From: Crocinitomicaceae bacterium
GTDB lineage: Bacteria; Bacteroidota; Bacteroidia; Flavobacteriales_D; Parvicellaceae
Assembly: GCA_002723085.1 (NCBI GenBank)
Contig: PBNK01000037.1
Span: 1-43,361, forward strand
Length of the DNA: 43,361 nucleotides
Direction of reading: 5' to 3'
The notes under the pieces are model-generated. The model was not told the DNA's origin and made no database searches. It worked only from the letters and a program-made list of their open reading frames with translations. The position numbers and the translations under genes are program-made. Within the stretch, counting starts at the first letter, position 1, and each line of letters starts with the position of its first letter. Below, one piece after another: positions 1 through 7,398 of the stretch.

Positions 1-61
1 CATCAATAGTTATGGCAGCTGCAGAGTCATGATATAAAGCTGAAATTCCTAATATCTTCAT
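1..61 (-). CDS. Carbamoyltransferase, NodU/CmcH family (5' end only, runs off the window)
   Basis: Only the first 20 codons are inside the window. Reading the minus strand from the ATG at 61-59 gives a start of MKILGISALYHDSAAAI. This matches the very conserved N-terminus of NodU/CmcH/TobZ-type carbamoyltransferases (pattern KILGIsaxYHDSAA), the ASKHA-fold domain that makes carbamoyl-adenylate before transfer to a sugar or other hydroxyl. The ATG overlaps the ddl TGA as ATGA, so the two genes are translationally coupled. Family members are common in surface polysaccharide and secondary-metabolite loci, so the unseen left flank may hold glycan genes. The family call rests on a short but distinctive motif. 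The substrate cannot be told. Confidence 0.75.
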   Translation of the reverse strand, partial: MKILGISALYHDSAAAITID

Positions 62-1005
62 TGAAAAATTGATTGAAGATCAAAGTTACAAAATTTAGCC
101 ATTTGTGGCACAATACTTTCTTTACTCATCCCAGGAACAGAATTAATTTCAATTAAAAATGGAATCCCATCTTTATTAATGATATAATCCATTCTCACAA
201 TTCCTTTCATCCCTAATATATTGTAAATATGATGCGTTAATCCTTTAATTTTGCTTGTCATTTTGTTGTCTAAATTTGCCGGAGTAACTTCATTGGATTG
301 ACCTTTATATTTAGCTTCGTAATCAAAAAATTCATTCTCCGAAATAATTTCAGTGATTGGTAGTACCTTTATTCCTTTATTGTCTCTATATACTCCATTG
401 GTGACTTCTCTGCCTTCAATATTAGCTTCTACAATTACTTCACTGCCATGTTTAAATGCTGATTTTATAGCGTTATTTAATTCTTCTTCAGCTTTAACTT
501 TAGTTACTCCAAAACTGCTTCCACCATCTGTAGGTTTAACAAAGCAGGGGAGTCCTACTTTGTTTAAAATTTCTTCCTCATTAATTTCGTCATCAGATTT
601 TATTAGTACAGCTTCGGCAACATTAACTCCAAAATTCTTCAATAATTGATTACAATGAAATTTTTGAAAAGTTAATGATGTTATTGCAGCACTTGAGGTG
701 TTGTAAGGGATACCTATCATGTCAAAATACCCTTGCAATTTCCCATCTTCACCTGGTGTGCCATGAATTACAATAAAAGCATATTCAAAATTATGTTTGG
801 TGTCATTTTTATTAAAGCTAAAGTCATTTTTATCAATGGTATATCTTCCATCAGCATCATAAGCCGTCCATTCATTTTCGTCAATCAACACTCTAGTAGG
901 ATCAAACTTAGTTCTATCTAAATTGTCGAATACAGTTTTAGCACTTTTTATAGAAACAGATTTTTCACTGCTGTATCCACCTTCTATTACGGCAACTTTT
1001 TTCAT
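58..1005 (-). CDS. ddl: D-alanine--D-alanine ligase
   Basis: ATP-grasp ligase joining two D-alanines to make the dipeptide end of the peptidoglycan stem peptide in the cytoplasm. Its 315 residues fit the family (about 300-360). Visible motifs are the N-terminal GGYSSEKSVS loop (usual GGxSxE), HGTPGEDGKLQG, the ATP-grasp glycine loop in KPTDGGSSFGV, the lid segment FDYEAKYKGQSNEVTPA, and the metal-binding C-terminal strand MDYIINKDGIPFLIEINSVPGMS, whose E and N coordinate Mg in known structures. The gene begins with ATG and is divergent from rdgB across about 100 bases. Its stop overlaps the start of a carbamoyltransferase. The PASTA protein and pseudouridine synthase genes that often sit beside ddl in Bacteroidota lie about 2 kb to the right on the other strand, suggesting a local rearrangement. 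Confidence 0.96.
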   Translation of the reverse strand: MKKVAVIEGGYSSEKSVSIKSAKTVFDNLDRTKFDPTRVLIDENEWTAYDADGRYTIDKNDFSFNKNDTKHNFEYAFIVIHGTPGEDGKLQGYFDMIGIPYNTSSAAITSLTFQKFHCNQLLKNFGVNVAEAVLIKSDDEINEEEILNKVGLPCFVKPTDGGSSFGVTKVKAEEELNNAIKSAFKHGSEVIVEANIEGREVTNGVYRDNKGIKVLPITEIISENEFFDYEAKYKGQSNEVTPANLDNKMTSKIKGLTHHIYNILGMKGIVRMDYIINKDGIPFLIEINSVPGMSKESIVPQMAKFCNFDLQSIFQ

Positions 1006-1023
1006 TAAAAATGACTTCTAATT

Positions 1024-1031
1024 CAAATATA
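1024..1031 (-). promoter_or_regulatory. Candidate -7 element for ddl
   Basis: The minus strand reads TATATTTG, an exact fit to the Bacteroidota -7 consensus TAnnTTTG, 18 bases before the ddl ATG. A weak TTC sits 20 bases further upstream where a -33 TTG would be expected. Inferred from the motif only. Confidence 0.4.
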
Positions 1032-1094
1032 CTATTAGGAATAGGATTATTGAATTTTTAATAATGAATTTATTCACTTATAAATGTTATTCAA

Positions 1095-1102
1095 TAAATT
1101 TG
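1095..1102 (+). promoter_or_regulatory. Candidate -7 element for rdgB
   Basis: TAAATTTG fits TAnnTTTG and has TTC 19 bases upstream (1073-1075). It ends four bases before the rdgB ATG, so if it is used the message would start at or almost at the ATG (leaderless). AT-rich sequence makes chance matches common. Confidence 0.35.
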
Positions 1103-1106
1103 AAGT

Positions 1107-1682
1107 ATGAAAAAAATAGTTTTTGCAACTAATAACCTTAATAAGCTAAGAGAGCTAAGATCCGCTGTTAAGGATTTTGATATTATTGGTCTAAAAGATT
1201 TAAATATTTTTGAAGATATTCCAGAAACAGGTAACACTCTTAAAAATAATGCTTTGCAAAAAGCTAGATATATTTATGAAAAAACAGGTTTAAATTGTTT
1301 TGCTGATGATACTGGTTTAGAAATAGAAGCTTTAAATAATAACCCAGGTGTTTATTCAGCAAGATATGCTGGTGATAAATGTTCTTCAGAAGATAATATT
1401 CAAAAAGTATTATTTGAGTTAACCAATTCAACCAATAGAAATGCTGTGTTTAAAACTGTAATGGCATTAATAATTGATGGCAAGAAATATTTTTTTGAAG
1501 GTCATATTAAAGGTATGATTTTAAAAAAAAAATCTGGAATTGATGGCTTTGGCTACGATCCTATTTTTAGACCCAATGGGTTCAATGACTCTTTTGCAGA
1601 AATGTCAATTGAACGAAAGAACGAAATAAGTCATAGAGGTATTGCTGTTCGAAAACTTATAGATTTTTTAAAAAACTATTAG
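1107..1682 (+). CDS. rdgB: XTP/dITP diphosphatase (HAM1/RdgB family)
   Basis: Cleaves non-canonical purine triphosphates (XTP, ITP, dITP) to monophosphate and pyrophosphate, keeping deaminated bases out of DNA and RNA. The 191-residue length is typical. Family signatures are all present: the N-terminal nucleotide loop FATNNLNKLRE, the catalytic-metal segment CFADDTGLEIEAL, PGVYSARYAG, the FGYDPIF loop, FAEMSIERKNEISHRG, and a basic C-terminal helix. The ATG start is unambiguous because the N-terminal motif begins at residue 5. The stop TAG shares the tetranucleotide TTAG with the stop of the convergent membrane protein, leaving no room for a terminator. Confidence 0.95.
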   Translation: MKKIVFATNNLNKLRELRSAVKDFDIIGLKDLNIFEDIPETGNTLKNNALQKARYIYEKTGLNCFADDTGLEIEALNNNPGVYSARYAGDKCSSEDNIQKVLFELTNSTNRNAVFKTVMALIIDGKKYFFEGHIKGMILKKKSGIDGFGYDPIFRPNGFNDSFAEMSIERKNEISHRGIAVRKLIDFLKNY

Positions 1683-2998
1683 TCAGATTTGTAAATTTCC
1701 CCAGATTCAAAGTATTTTTGATAATTTTCATTTTGCCAATTTTCAGGATTATCAACAAGTGGATAAACAAATAATGTTTTTGATTTATTTTTTATGGTTG
1801 GAAGATAACAGTCATTATCTCCACATTCTTTGATCAAATTATATCTTTTATTCATTTCGTTATTAAATCCAATAATCTCACCACTGTAAAATTCACTAAA
1901 TAGAGTAAATTGATTTTTCCAAAGACAAATACTAATTAACAATCCAATAAAACTGTATTTAAATTTTACTAAGTATCTAAATTTATTAGTTAAATAATCT
2001 TTGTTAGAAATGATTATTAAAGAATAAGAAATCACGAATAAAAAGCTAGCAAGATTAGGAGTTCTGTATTGACCTAATAAACCTGTACTCCAAAGAGGTC
2101 CGAAACAACAAATAAAAATAGGCCCTGTAAGAGTTATGAAAATTACAATTGGAGTCTTAAAAAAACTAAATTTAGAGTTGTTTATCTCACTTGTATTCAT
2201 ATTAATTAAAATCACCCCCCAAAATATGAAAGCTGGATTTAGAAGCCACTCTCCAATAAATCTTACACTGTAAATAGAACTCATGTAAAATGAATTGAAA
2301 AAATTATGTTTTTCTTCAAAATAACTTCCTCTTATGTTATTACCAGGAGCTGATATAATGTAAATCAAAATGAAAATAAATAATATAAAAAAAAACAAGT
2401 GTTTTTTATTTTTAGAAATTAAAAAGCAAATAATAAAAGTGATTGTTCCCAATAGAGAAATAATTTCATTAAATCCTGATGAAATAACAAAAAGTAAAAC
2501 TAATATTGAACAAATGCCCAAATTCAATTTGTTAAAATTTTTAAATAAAATACTACATCCAATTAAAAAAAATATTAATCCAGGAATGTATGTTATGGCA
2601 CCTGTATACCAATAAATTCCTTCTGTTATATCAGGCATGATACTTAAAGAAATTAAAGTGTTAACAATTGATATTAATAAAAACTCTTTGAAACCTAAAT
2701 TATAATATATCAAACAGCTGCCAAGAAATATAAACAATATCAAAATAGCTGGAAAAATTTTATAGCCTTGAAGACCTCCCCAATTTAAGGGACTAAAAAA
2801 AACTAGAAAATTACTAATGTATCTTCCGTTCCAAACACGTCTTTCATTCATTACGGCTTCAAAAAAATCATCGCTTTGTCCCAAAATTGCATAGGTAAAA
2901 TCATCACCTGAAGGATGGCAAAAAAAACCTGCTATTACATATAAGAATAATATTGCAAAACCAATAATATATAACCCTATTTTGTATTTATATTTCAG
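1679..2998 (-). CDS. DUF6056-family multi-pass membrane protein (start unclear)
   Basis: Hydrophobic protein with about ten predicted membrane spans. Visible family marks are NGRYISN, IYWYTGAITYIPG, the FNE pair and SAPGNNIRGSYF, which fit DUF6056, a GT-C-like family linked by annotation to glycan assembly or flippase clusters. The first recognised start is a TTG at 2884, but the frame stays open to 3004 and adds a basic stretch, a membrane span and CHPSGDDFTYAIL. That GDD motif is the expected first extracellular loop of this family, so the real protein must begin upstream of 2884. No ATG, GTG or TTG lies in that extension. I place the start provisionally at CTG 2998-2996. A TTG at 3008 would be in frame if one A were missing from the A6 run. 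The specific function is unknown. Confidence 0.75.
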   Translation of the reverse strand: MKYKYKIGLYIIGFAILFLYVIAGFFCHPSGDDFTYAILGQSDDFFEAVMNERRVWNGRYISNFLVFFSPLNWGGLQGYKIFPAILILFIFLGSCLIYYNLGFKEFLLISIVNTLISLSIMPDITEGIYWYTGAITYIPGLIFFLIGCSILFKNFNKLNLGICSILVLLFVISSGFNEIISLLGTITFIICFLISKNKKHLFFFILFIFILIYIISAPGNNIRGSYFEEKHNFFNSFYMSSIYSVRFIGEWLLNPAFIFWGVILINMNTSEINNSKFSFFKTPIVIFITLTGPIFICCFGPLWSTGLLGQYRTPNLASFLFVISYSLIIISNKDYLTNKFRYLVKFKYSFIGLLISICLWKNQFTLFSEFYSGEIIGFNNEMNKRYNLIKECGDNDCYLPTIKNKSKTLFVYPLVDNPENWQNENYQKYFESGEIYKSD

Positions 2999-3088
2999 CT
3001 TTTTTCAAATAAATTTAATCAATCTAAAATAAATTTATGCATCAGTTCGTTTAGTATATTTCTATCTTTACAAAATAAAGATGTCTTT

Positions 3089-4018
3089 ATGATAAACACA
3101 ATTCTTTTTCTAGCGGTTTCTATATCTATAATATTAATTCTATTTTGGTTAATTTATAGAAAAAAAATTCGCAATAGATATAAAATTCTTATTAATATAT
3201 TTTTATCAATATTTGTATTTTTAATTGTTTCTTGTTTCTCATTAAAATATTTAGATGTATTAACCAAGCATAATGAAACAATATCAGTGCCAAATTTATT
3301 AGGAATTCAGATTGATAGTGCCAAAGTTATATTAAAGGGTAATGGGTTAAATTGTATGATTAGAGATTCTGTTTATTCTGATGATTATCAAATGGGAATG
3401 GTCATCCGACAAGATCCAAAACCACATGCTGAAACTTTTCCAAGTTATGTTAAGCCAAGTCGAACCATTTATTTAACTATTGTTAAAAGAATAGAAGAAT
3501 ATAAACAGATTCCCGATTTACTTTCAAATGTAACTTCTAAAGATATTGGAAAGGCTAGGTTAGAAATGCTTGGTTTTAAAGTGGATTTTCTCTTAAAAGA
3601 GCATAAAGATAAAGATAGGGTACTAGAAATTTTACAAGGTCAAGATGTCGTATCTTTTGGAGACAGCGTTTTAAAAGGAACTGCATTAACTTTAGTTTAT
3701 GGAAGTGGCGAAAAAGGTAAGCCCATTGAATTGCCAAATCTTAAAGGAAAAAGTATAGATTACGCGGCTCAATATTTAAATGAAATTGGTCTAGAAATTG
3801 AAATTTCATATGATAGTGTTTTTAATGAATCAGATTCGAATAATGCTGTAATCTACAGTCAGTATCCCAATCCTGAAAATTTAGAAAATCCTATCATTTT
3901 TCAAGGTAGCATTATACATGTTTATGCAAACCTTAAAACATCATTAGATAGCACAAATTTTAATATGAATTTAGATTCTAATCTAGACTCCATAAATAAT
4001 AATGCATCAAATGAATAA
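3089..4018 (+). CDS. PASTA domain-containing membrane protein
   Basis: A 309-residue protein with two hydrophobic segments (about 4-22 and 33-53) followed by three PASTA domains (about 65-133, 139-205 and 212-281). Domain 1 shows the standard pattern VPNLLGIQIDSAKVIL ... VIRQDPKP ... IYLTI. PASTA domains bind muropeptides or beta-lactam-like ligands in kinases and PBPs. Here there is no kinase or transpeptidase domain, as is usual for the short Bacteroidota PASTA proteins found next to ddl and rluD, so it probably has a periplasmic cell-wall role. Two N-terminal spans rather than one is slightly unusual. The C-terminus is a low-complexity Asn/Ser/Asp tail. A four-codon mini-frame (ATG 3081, stop TGA 3090-3092) overlaps the start. 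The next gene starts inside its last codons. Confidence 0.85.
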   Translation: MINTILFLAVSISIILILFWLIYRKKIRNRYKILINIFLSIFVFLIVSCFSLKYLDVLTKHNETISVPNLLGIQIDSAKVILKGNGLNCMIRDSVYSDDYQMGMVIRQDPKPHAETFPSYVKPSRTIYLTIVKRIEEYKQIPDLLSNVTSKDIGKARLEMLGFKVDFLLKEHKDKDRVLEILQGQDVVSFGDSVLKGTALTLVYGSGEKGKPIELPNLKGKSIDYAAQYLNEIGLEIEISYDSVFNESDSNNAVIYSQYPNPENLENPIIFQGSIIHVYANLKTSLDSTNFNMNLDSNLDSINNNASNE

Positions 4019-6278
4019 ATTAGTTCTAACTTTTTTTACTTTTTTAATTCATTTTTTAGTTTTTTCTCAAGAATATTTAGAGCCATTAAAAACTAATTAT
4101 CAATTGATTCATCAAGACTTGAAGCCTTCTTATAATAGAACATCATCAGTTCAAAATAATGATTTTATTTATTTAACGGATACAGTCTTTTTACCTATAG
4201 TAGATGATTTTTCTACTGATAAATATAAAAAGTATGATGCAAATATCAATGATGTTTCAGTTTCGGATTCAATGTGGTATGCATTATTTGATACGGCTGG
4301 TAATTTAATTTCAAATTTCCAAACCTTCATGGGAGATACAACATATGAATATCATTACGATAGCGTTCAAATTAATGGTGTGGATACTCTTATTGAATAC
4401 AGTATTCCATTGAATTCCAGTTTTCTTTATATTCAAAACATTTCTTCATATCCAATAACTGGTTCACTTGTTGAAGTTTGGCCAAATTTAACAGTTTATG
4501 ATTCTTCTTGGACTATTGCTTCACCTGATTTAGCTATTGTTGGAAACAATCCTGATTATAATCAAGATTCATTAACTCTTTATTTTGTTCCTCCATTATC
4601 TGATGATTTAGATAAATTATGGTTAGACAATTCAACTTATAAAAACACTTCCTATCCTGTTAATCCCTTAACTATAGGGGTTGCTACATTTGATGGATTA
4701 AACAATAATGGATATCCCTACGATTTTAGTGCTTCTTCTGCTGTCGATTGGTCAGATGAATTAACTTCAAAACCTTTATTTTTAAATGCAGATAATTCAG
4801 GAAATTCCTATGATATTTCAGATTCTATTTATTTAACTTTTTGGTATCAGTCTGGTGGCATTGGCGAATCACCAGACTTATTCGATTCCTTACGTTTGGA
4901 ATATTTTATTCCTAATCAAAATTATTGGAAAAGAATTTGGAGCACTGGTGGTTTCACAAGTGATGATTGGCTTTTTCAGCATTTTTTATTAGATGATACT
5001 TTGTATTTTCAGGATGGTTTTCAATTCAGGTTCAGTAATTATGGAAATCAAACAGGAAGTTTAGATCATTGGCATCTTGATTATGTTATTTTAGGTGCTA
5101 ATCGATCATTCGCAGATACTGTAATGAACGATTGGGCTTTTCAATTTGAACCCACATCAATGTTACAAGATTATACTCACATGCCATGGAAACATTATAA
5201 GCAAGTTTCTCAATCAGTTACATTAAATGAAGTTGTTATTCCAAGTTATAATTCATCTATTAATAATAAATTTCTACAACCTGCAGCAATGGATTTATTT
5301 TATGATAATTCATTATTAACTTCAATTCCATATAACCCAACTTCTTTAAATGTTCCTGGATTATCAAACTTTGATATGATATATGATTTAGGCAATGGGT
5401 TTGAATTTAATACTACAGTTGCTGATACATTTGCTACTTTTGATGCTAGATTTTATTTAGCCACTAACACTACTCCAGAAAGATTAAGTGAAAATGACAC
5501 CATTTATTATAGCCAAGAATTTAAAAACTTTTACGCATATGATGATGGAACTGCAGAAGCTGCATATGGATTGGTTAGTTCAGGAGCAGAACTAGCATAT
5601 AAATTTGAGTTACCAACGGGGATTTCTGATACTATAAGATCTGTTCAAATTCATTTTTCCCCAAGCGTAAATGACGCTAGTAGTGATCCGTTTTTTTTAC
5701 AGATATGGGAAGATAGTTCTGGTCAACCAGGACAGTTAATATATACTACTGATGATGTCAATTTACCCACTTTTTATTATCCAAAATATAACTTAGGAGT
5801 TAATGGGTTTTGTCAATATGAATTGCCATATAATGTTCCAGTTTCTGGAACTTATTACGTTGGATGGAGACAATCCACTGCAAACAGACTTAATGTTGGA
5901 TTTGATAAAAATATCAATAGACAAAATGATATTTTTTACAAAGTAGGTTCAGGATGGAACAATACAATATTTGAAGGGGCTTTAATGATTCGTCCAGTTT
6001 TTGTATCACCTGCAGACAATTTAGTTAGCCATCCAACATTAAAAAGAACCTCAAATGTTAAATTATATCCTAATCCAACTCGAGATGTGTTATCAGTTTC
6101 AACTGATTTACCAATCAGGGAAATAGAGGTTTATGATTTACAAGGTCGAATAGTTTTTTCAATTATTTATTCAGATGGTTTTATAAATGTATCTGATTGG
6201 GATAATGGGATATATCTTGTGAAAGTTAATTTCAAAAATGGGAAGACCAATACGAAAAAGTTAATTATTCAGCATTAA
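4011..6278 (+). CDS. T9SS type A sorting-domain secreted protein
   Basis: Large secreted protein of unknown function. The start at 4011 gives a clean signal peptide (MNKLVLTFFTFLIHFLVFSQ) and overlaps the preceding stop as ATGAATAA. An ATG at 4002 would add MHQ and is less likely. The body is Asn/Ser/Asp/Tyr-rich and has no enzyme motif I recognise; short aromatic/Asp strand patterns suggest beta-sandwich modules. The last roughly 75 residues are a Por_Secre_tail: KLYPNPTRDVLSV, then EIEVYDLQGRIV and GIYLVKVNFKNGKTNTKKLII. This is the signal for export through the outer membrane by T9SS and attachment or release by PorU. Its place between PASTA and rluD-type genes suggests a conserved envelope role, but that is inference. 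Confidence 0.88.
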   Translation: MNKLVLTFFTFLIHFLVFSQEYLEPLKTNYQLIHQDLKPSYNRTSSVQNNDFIYLTDTVFLPIVDDFSTDKYKKYDANINDVSVSDSMWYALFDTAGNLISNFQTFMGDTTYEYHYDSVQINGVDTLIEYSIPLNSSFLYIQNISSYPITGSLVEVWPNLTVYDSSWTIASPDLAIVGNNPDYNQDSLTLYFVPPLSDDLDKLWLDNSTYKNTSYPVNPLTIGVATFDGLNNNGYPYDFSASSAVDWSDELTSKPLFLNADNSGNSYDISDSIYLTFWYQSGGIGESPDLFDSLRLEYFIPNQNYWKRIWSTGGFTSDDWLFQHFLLDDTLYFQDGFQFRFSNYGNQTGSLDHWHLDYVILGANRSFADTVMNDWAFQFEPTSMLQDYTHMPWKHYKQVSQSVTLNEVVIPSYNSSINNKFLQPAAMDLFYDNSLLTSIPYNPTSLNVPGLSNFDMIYDLGNGFEFNTTVADTFATFDARFYLATNTTPERLSENDTIYYSQEFKNFYAYDDGTAEAAYGLVSSGAELAYKFELPTGISDTIRSVQIHFSPSVNDASSDPFFLQIWEDSSGQPGQLIYTTDDVNLPTFYYPKYNLGVNGFCQYELPYNVPVSGTYYVGWRQSTANRLNVGFDKNINRQNDIFYKVGSGWNNTIFEGALMIRPVFVSPADNLVSHPTLKRTSNVKLYPNPTRDVLSVSTDLPIREIEVYDLQGRIVFSIIYSDGFINVSDWDNGIYLVKVNFKNGKTNTKKLIIQH

Positions 6279-6280
6279 TA

Positions 6281-7324
6281 ATGAGCGATAAATCATCAGA
6301 AATAGAAGATCAAGAGCCTGGGGATGAGCTTTTTGAGCATTATAATTACATTGCCGATAAAGGTCAAGAAAAGTTGCGGATAGATAAGTTTTTGATGGAT
6401 CGCATTGCAAACACATCTAGAAATAAAATTCAAATAGCCGCTCATAATGGTAATATTTTAGTAAATAAAAATCCTGTTAAACCAAATTATAAGGTTAAAC
6501 CTGATGATGAAATTTCTATTGTTTTGCCTTATCCAGTTAGAAATTTAGAATTAATTCCTGAAAATATTTCTTTGGAAATTACATATGAAGATAATGATTT
6601 ATGTGTGGTAAATAAGCCTGCTAATTTAGTTGTACATCCTGGCTATGGGAATTATTCAGGTACTCTTGTTAATGGGTTGTTATATCATTTTGATAACCTT
6701 CCAGAATTGCCTTCTGATTATTTCGGCAGACCAGGTTTGGTACATCGACTTGATAAACACACTACTGGTTTAATGGTGGTTGCTAAAACTGAAAATACAT
6801 TAACTCATTTAGCCAAACAGTTTTTTGATAGAACCACCTTTAGAAGATATCAAGCACTTGTTTGGGGCGATTTTGAAGAAGATGAAGGAACAGTTGATTT
6901 ATACATTGGAAGATCTATAAAAAATAGAAAATTGATGGTAGGTTATCCAGATCAAGATCAAGGCAAACATGCCGTTACTCATTATAAGGTAATTGAACGA
7001 TTTGGTTATGTTACTTTAATTGAGTGTAAATTAGAAACAGGCAGAACTCATCAAATTAGGGCCCATATGAAACATATCGGTCATCCACTTTTTAATGATT
7101 TAGAATATGGTGGTGATAGTGTTGTTAAAGGGACAAGTTTCACTAAGTATAAACAATTCGTAGAAAATTGTTTTCAATTGTTACCTGGGCAAGCTTTACA
7201 CGCTAAATCTTTAGGTTTTGTTCATCCTAAATCTGGTCAAGAATTAATTTTTGATTCAGAATTACCATCTTATTTTCAAGAAGTTATTGAAAAATGGAGG
7301 CGTTATACAAGTGCAAAGTCTTAA
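6281..7324 (+). CDS. rluD: RluA/RluD-family 23S rRNA pseudouridine synthase
   Basis: Isomerises uridine to pseudouridine in large-subunit rRNA. At 347 residues it has an acidic N-terminal lead, an S4 RNA-binding domain (about 30-95: KLRIDKFLMDRIANTSRNKIQ), then the synthase domain with the catalytic-aspartate motif HRLDKHTTGL (D158) and the conserved GRTHQIRAHMKHIGHP and HAKSLGF segments. It starts two bases after the previous stop, so it is the third gene of the PASTA operon. RluD (positions 1911/1915/1917) is the most likely equivalent given the S4 domain and context, but RluA-family paralogues cannot be separated by motif alone. Confidence 0.92.
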   Translation: MSDKSSEIEDQEPGDELFEHYNYIADKGQEKLRIDKFLMDRIANTSRNKIQIAAHNGNILVNKNPVKPNYKVKPDDEISIVLPYPVRNLELIPENISLEITYEDNDLCVVNKPANLVVHPGYGNYSGTLVNGLLYHFDNLPELPSDYFGRPGLVHRLDKHTTGLMVVAKTENTLTHLAKQFFDRTTFRRYQALVWGDFEEDEGTVDLYIGRSIKNRKLMVGYPDQDQGKHAVTHYKVIERFGYVTLIECKLETGRTHQIRAHMKHIGHPLFNDLEYGGDSVVKGTSFTKYKQFVENCFQLLPGQALHAKSLGFVHPKSGQELIFDSELPSYFQEVIEKWRRYTSAKS

Positions 7325-7334
7325 AATTTTTGTT

Positions 7335-7352
7335 CAAGTTTTCAACAACTTG
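7335..7352 (+). terminator. Weak hairpin after rluD (possible terminator)
   Basis: CAAGTT and AACTTG form a perfect 6-bp stem around a TTCAAC loop 11 bases after the rluD stop, with only a broken T run (CCCTTTTAATTTC) following. It could attenuate read-through into dnaE, but the stem is AT-rich and short. Confidence 0.25.
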
Positions 7353-7398
7353 ATGCCCTTTTAATTTCTCTTGCTATATTAGATTATTAGCATTTAAT

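Noticed and set aside
353-921. Plus-strand frames of 98 and 62 codons opposite ddl.
   Set aside because: They overlap a clear essential gene on the other strand, show low-complexity Ser/Ile/Thr composition typical of antisense shadows, and have no homology that I can see.
3081-3092. Mini upstream frame (ATG TCT TTA TGA) overlapping the PASTA start, possibly a regulatory uORF.
   Set aside because: Four codons in AT-rich sequence arise easily by chance, and no structure or conserved signal accompanies it.
4002-4010. ATG at 4002 as start of the T9SS cargo gene after PASTA.
   Set aside because: It adds only MHQ before the MNKLVLTFF signal peptide. The ATG at 4011 overlaps the preceding stop in the common coupled form.
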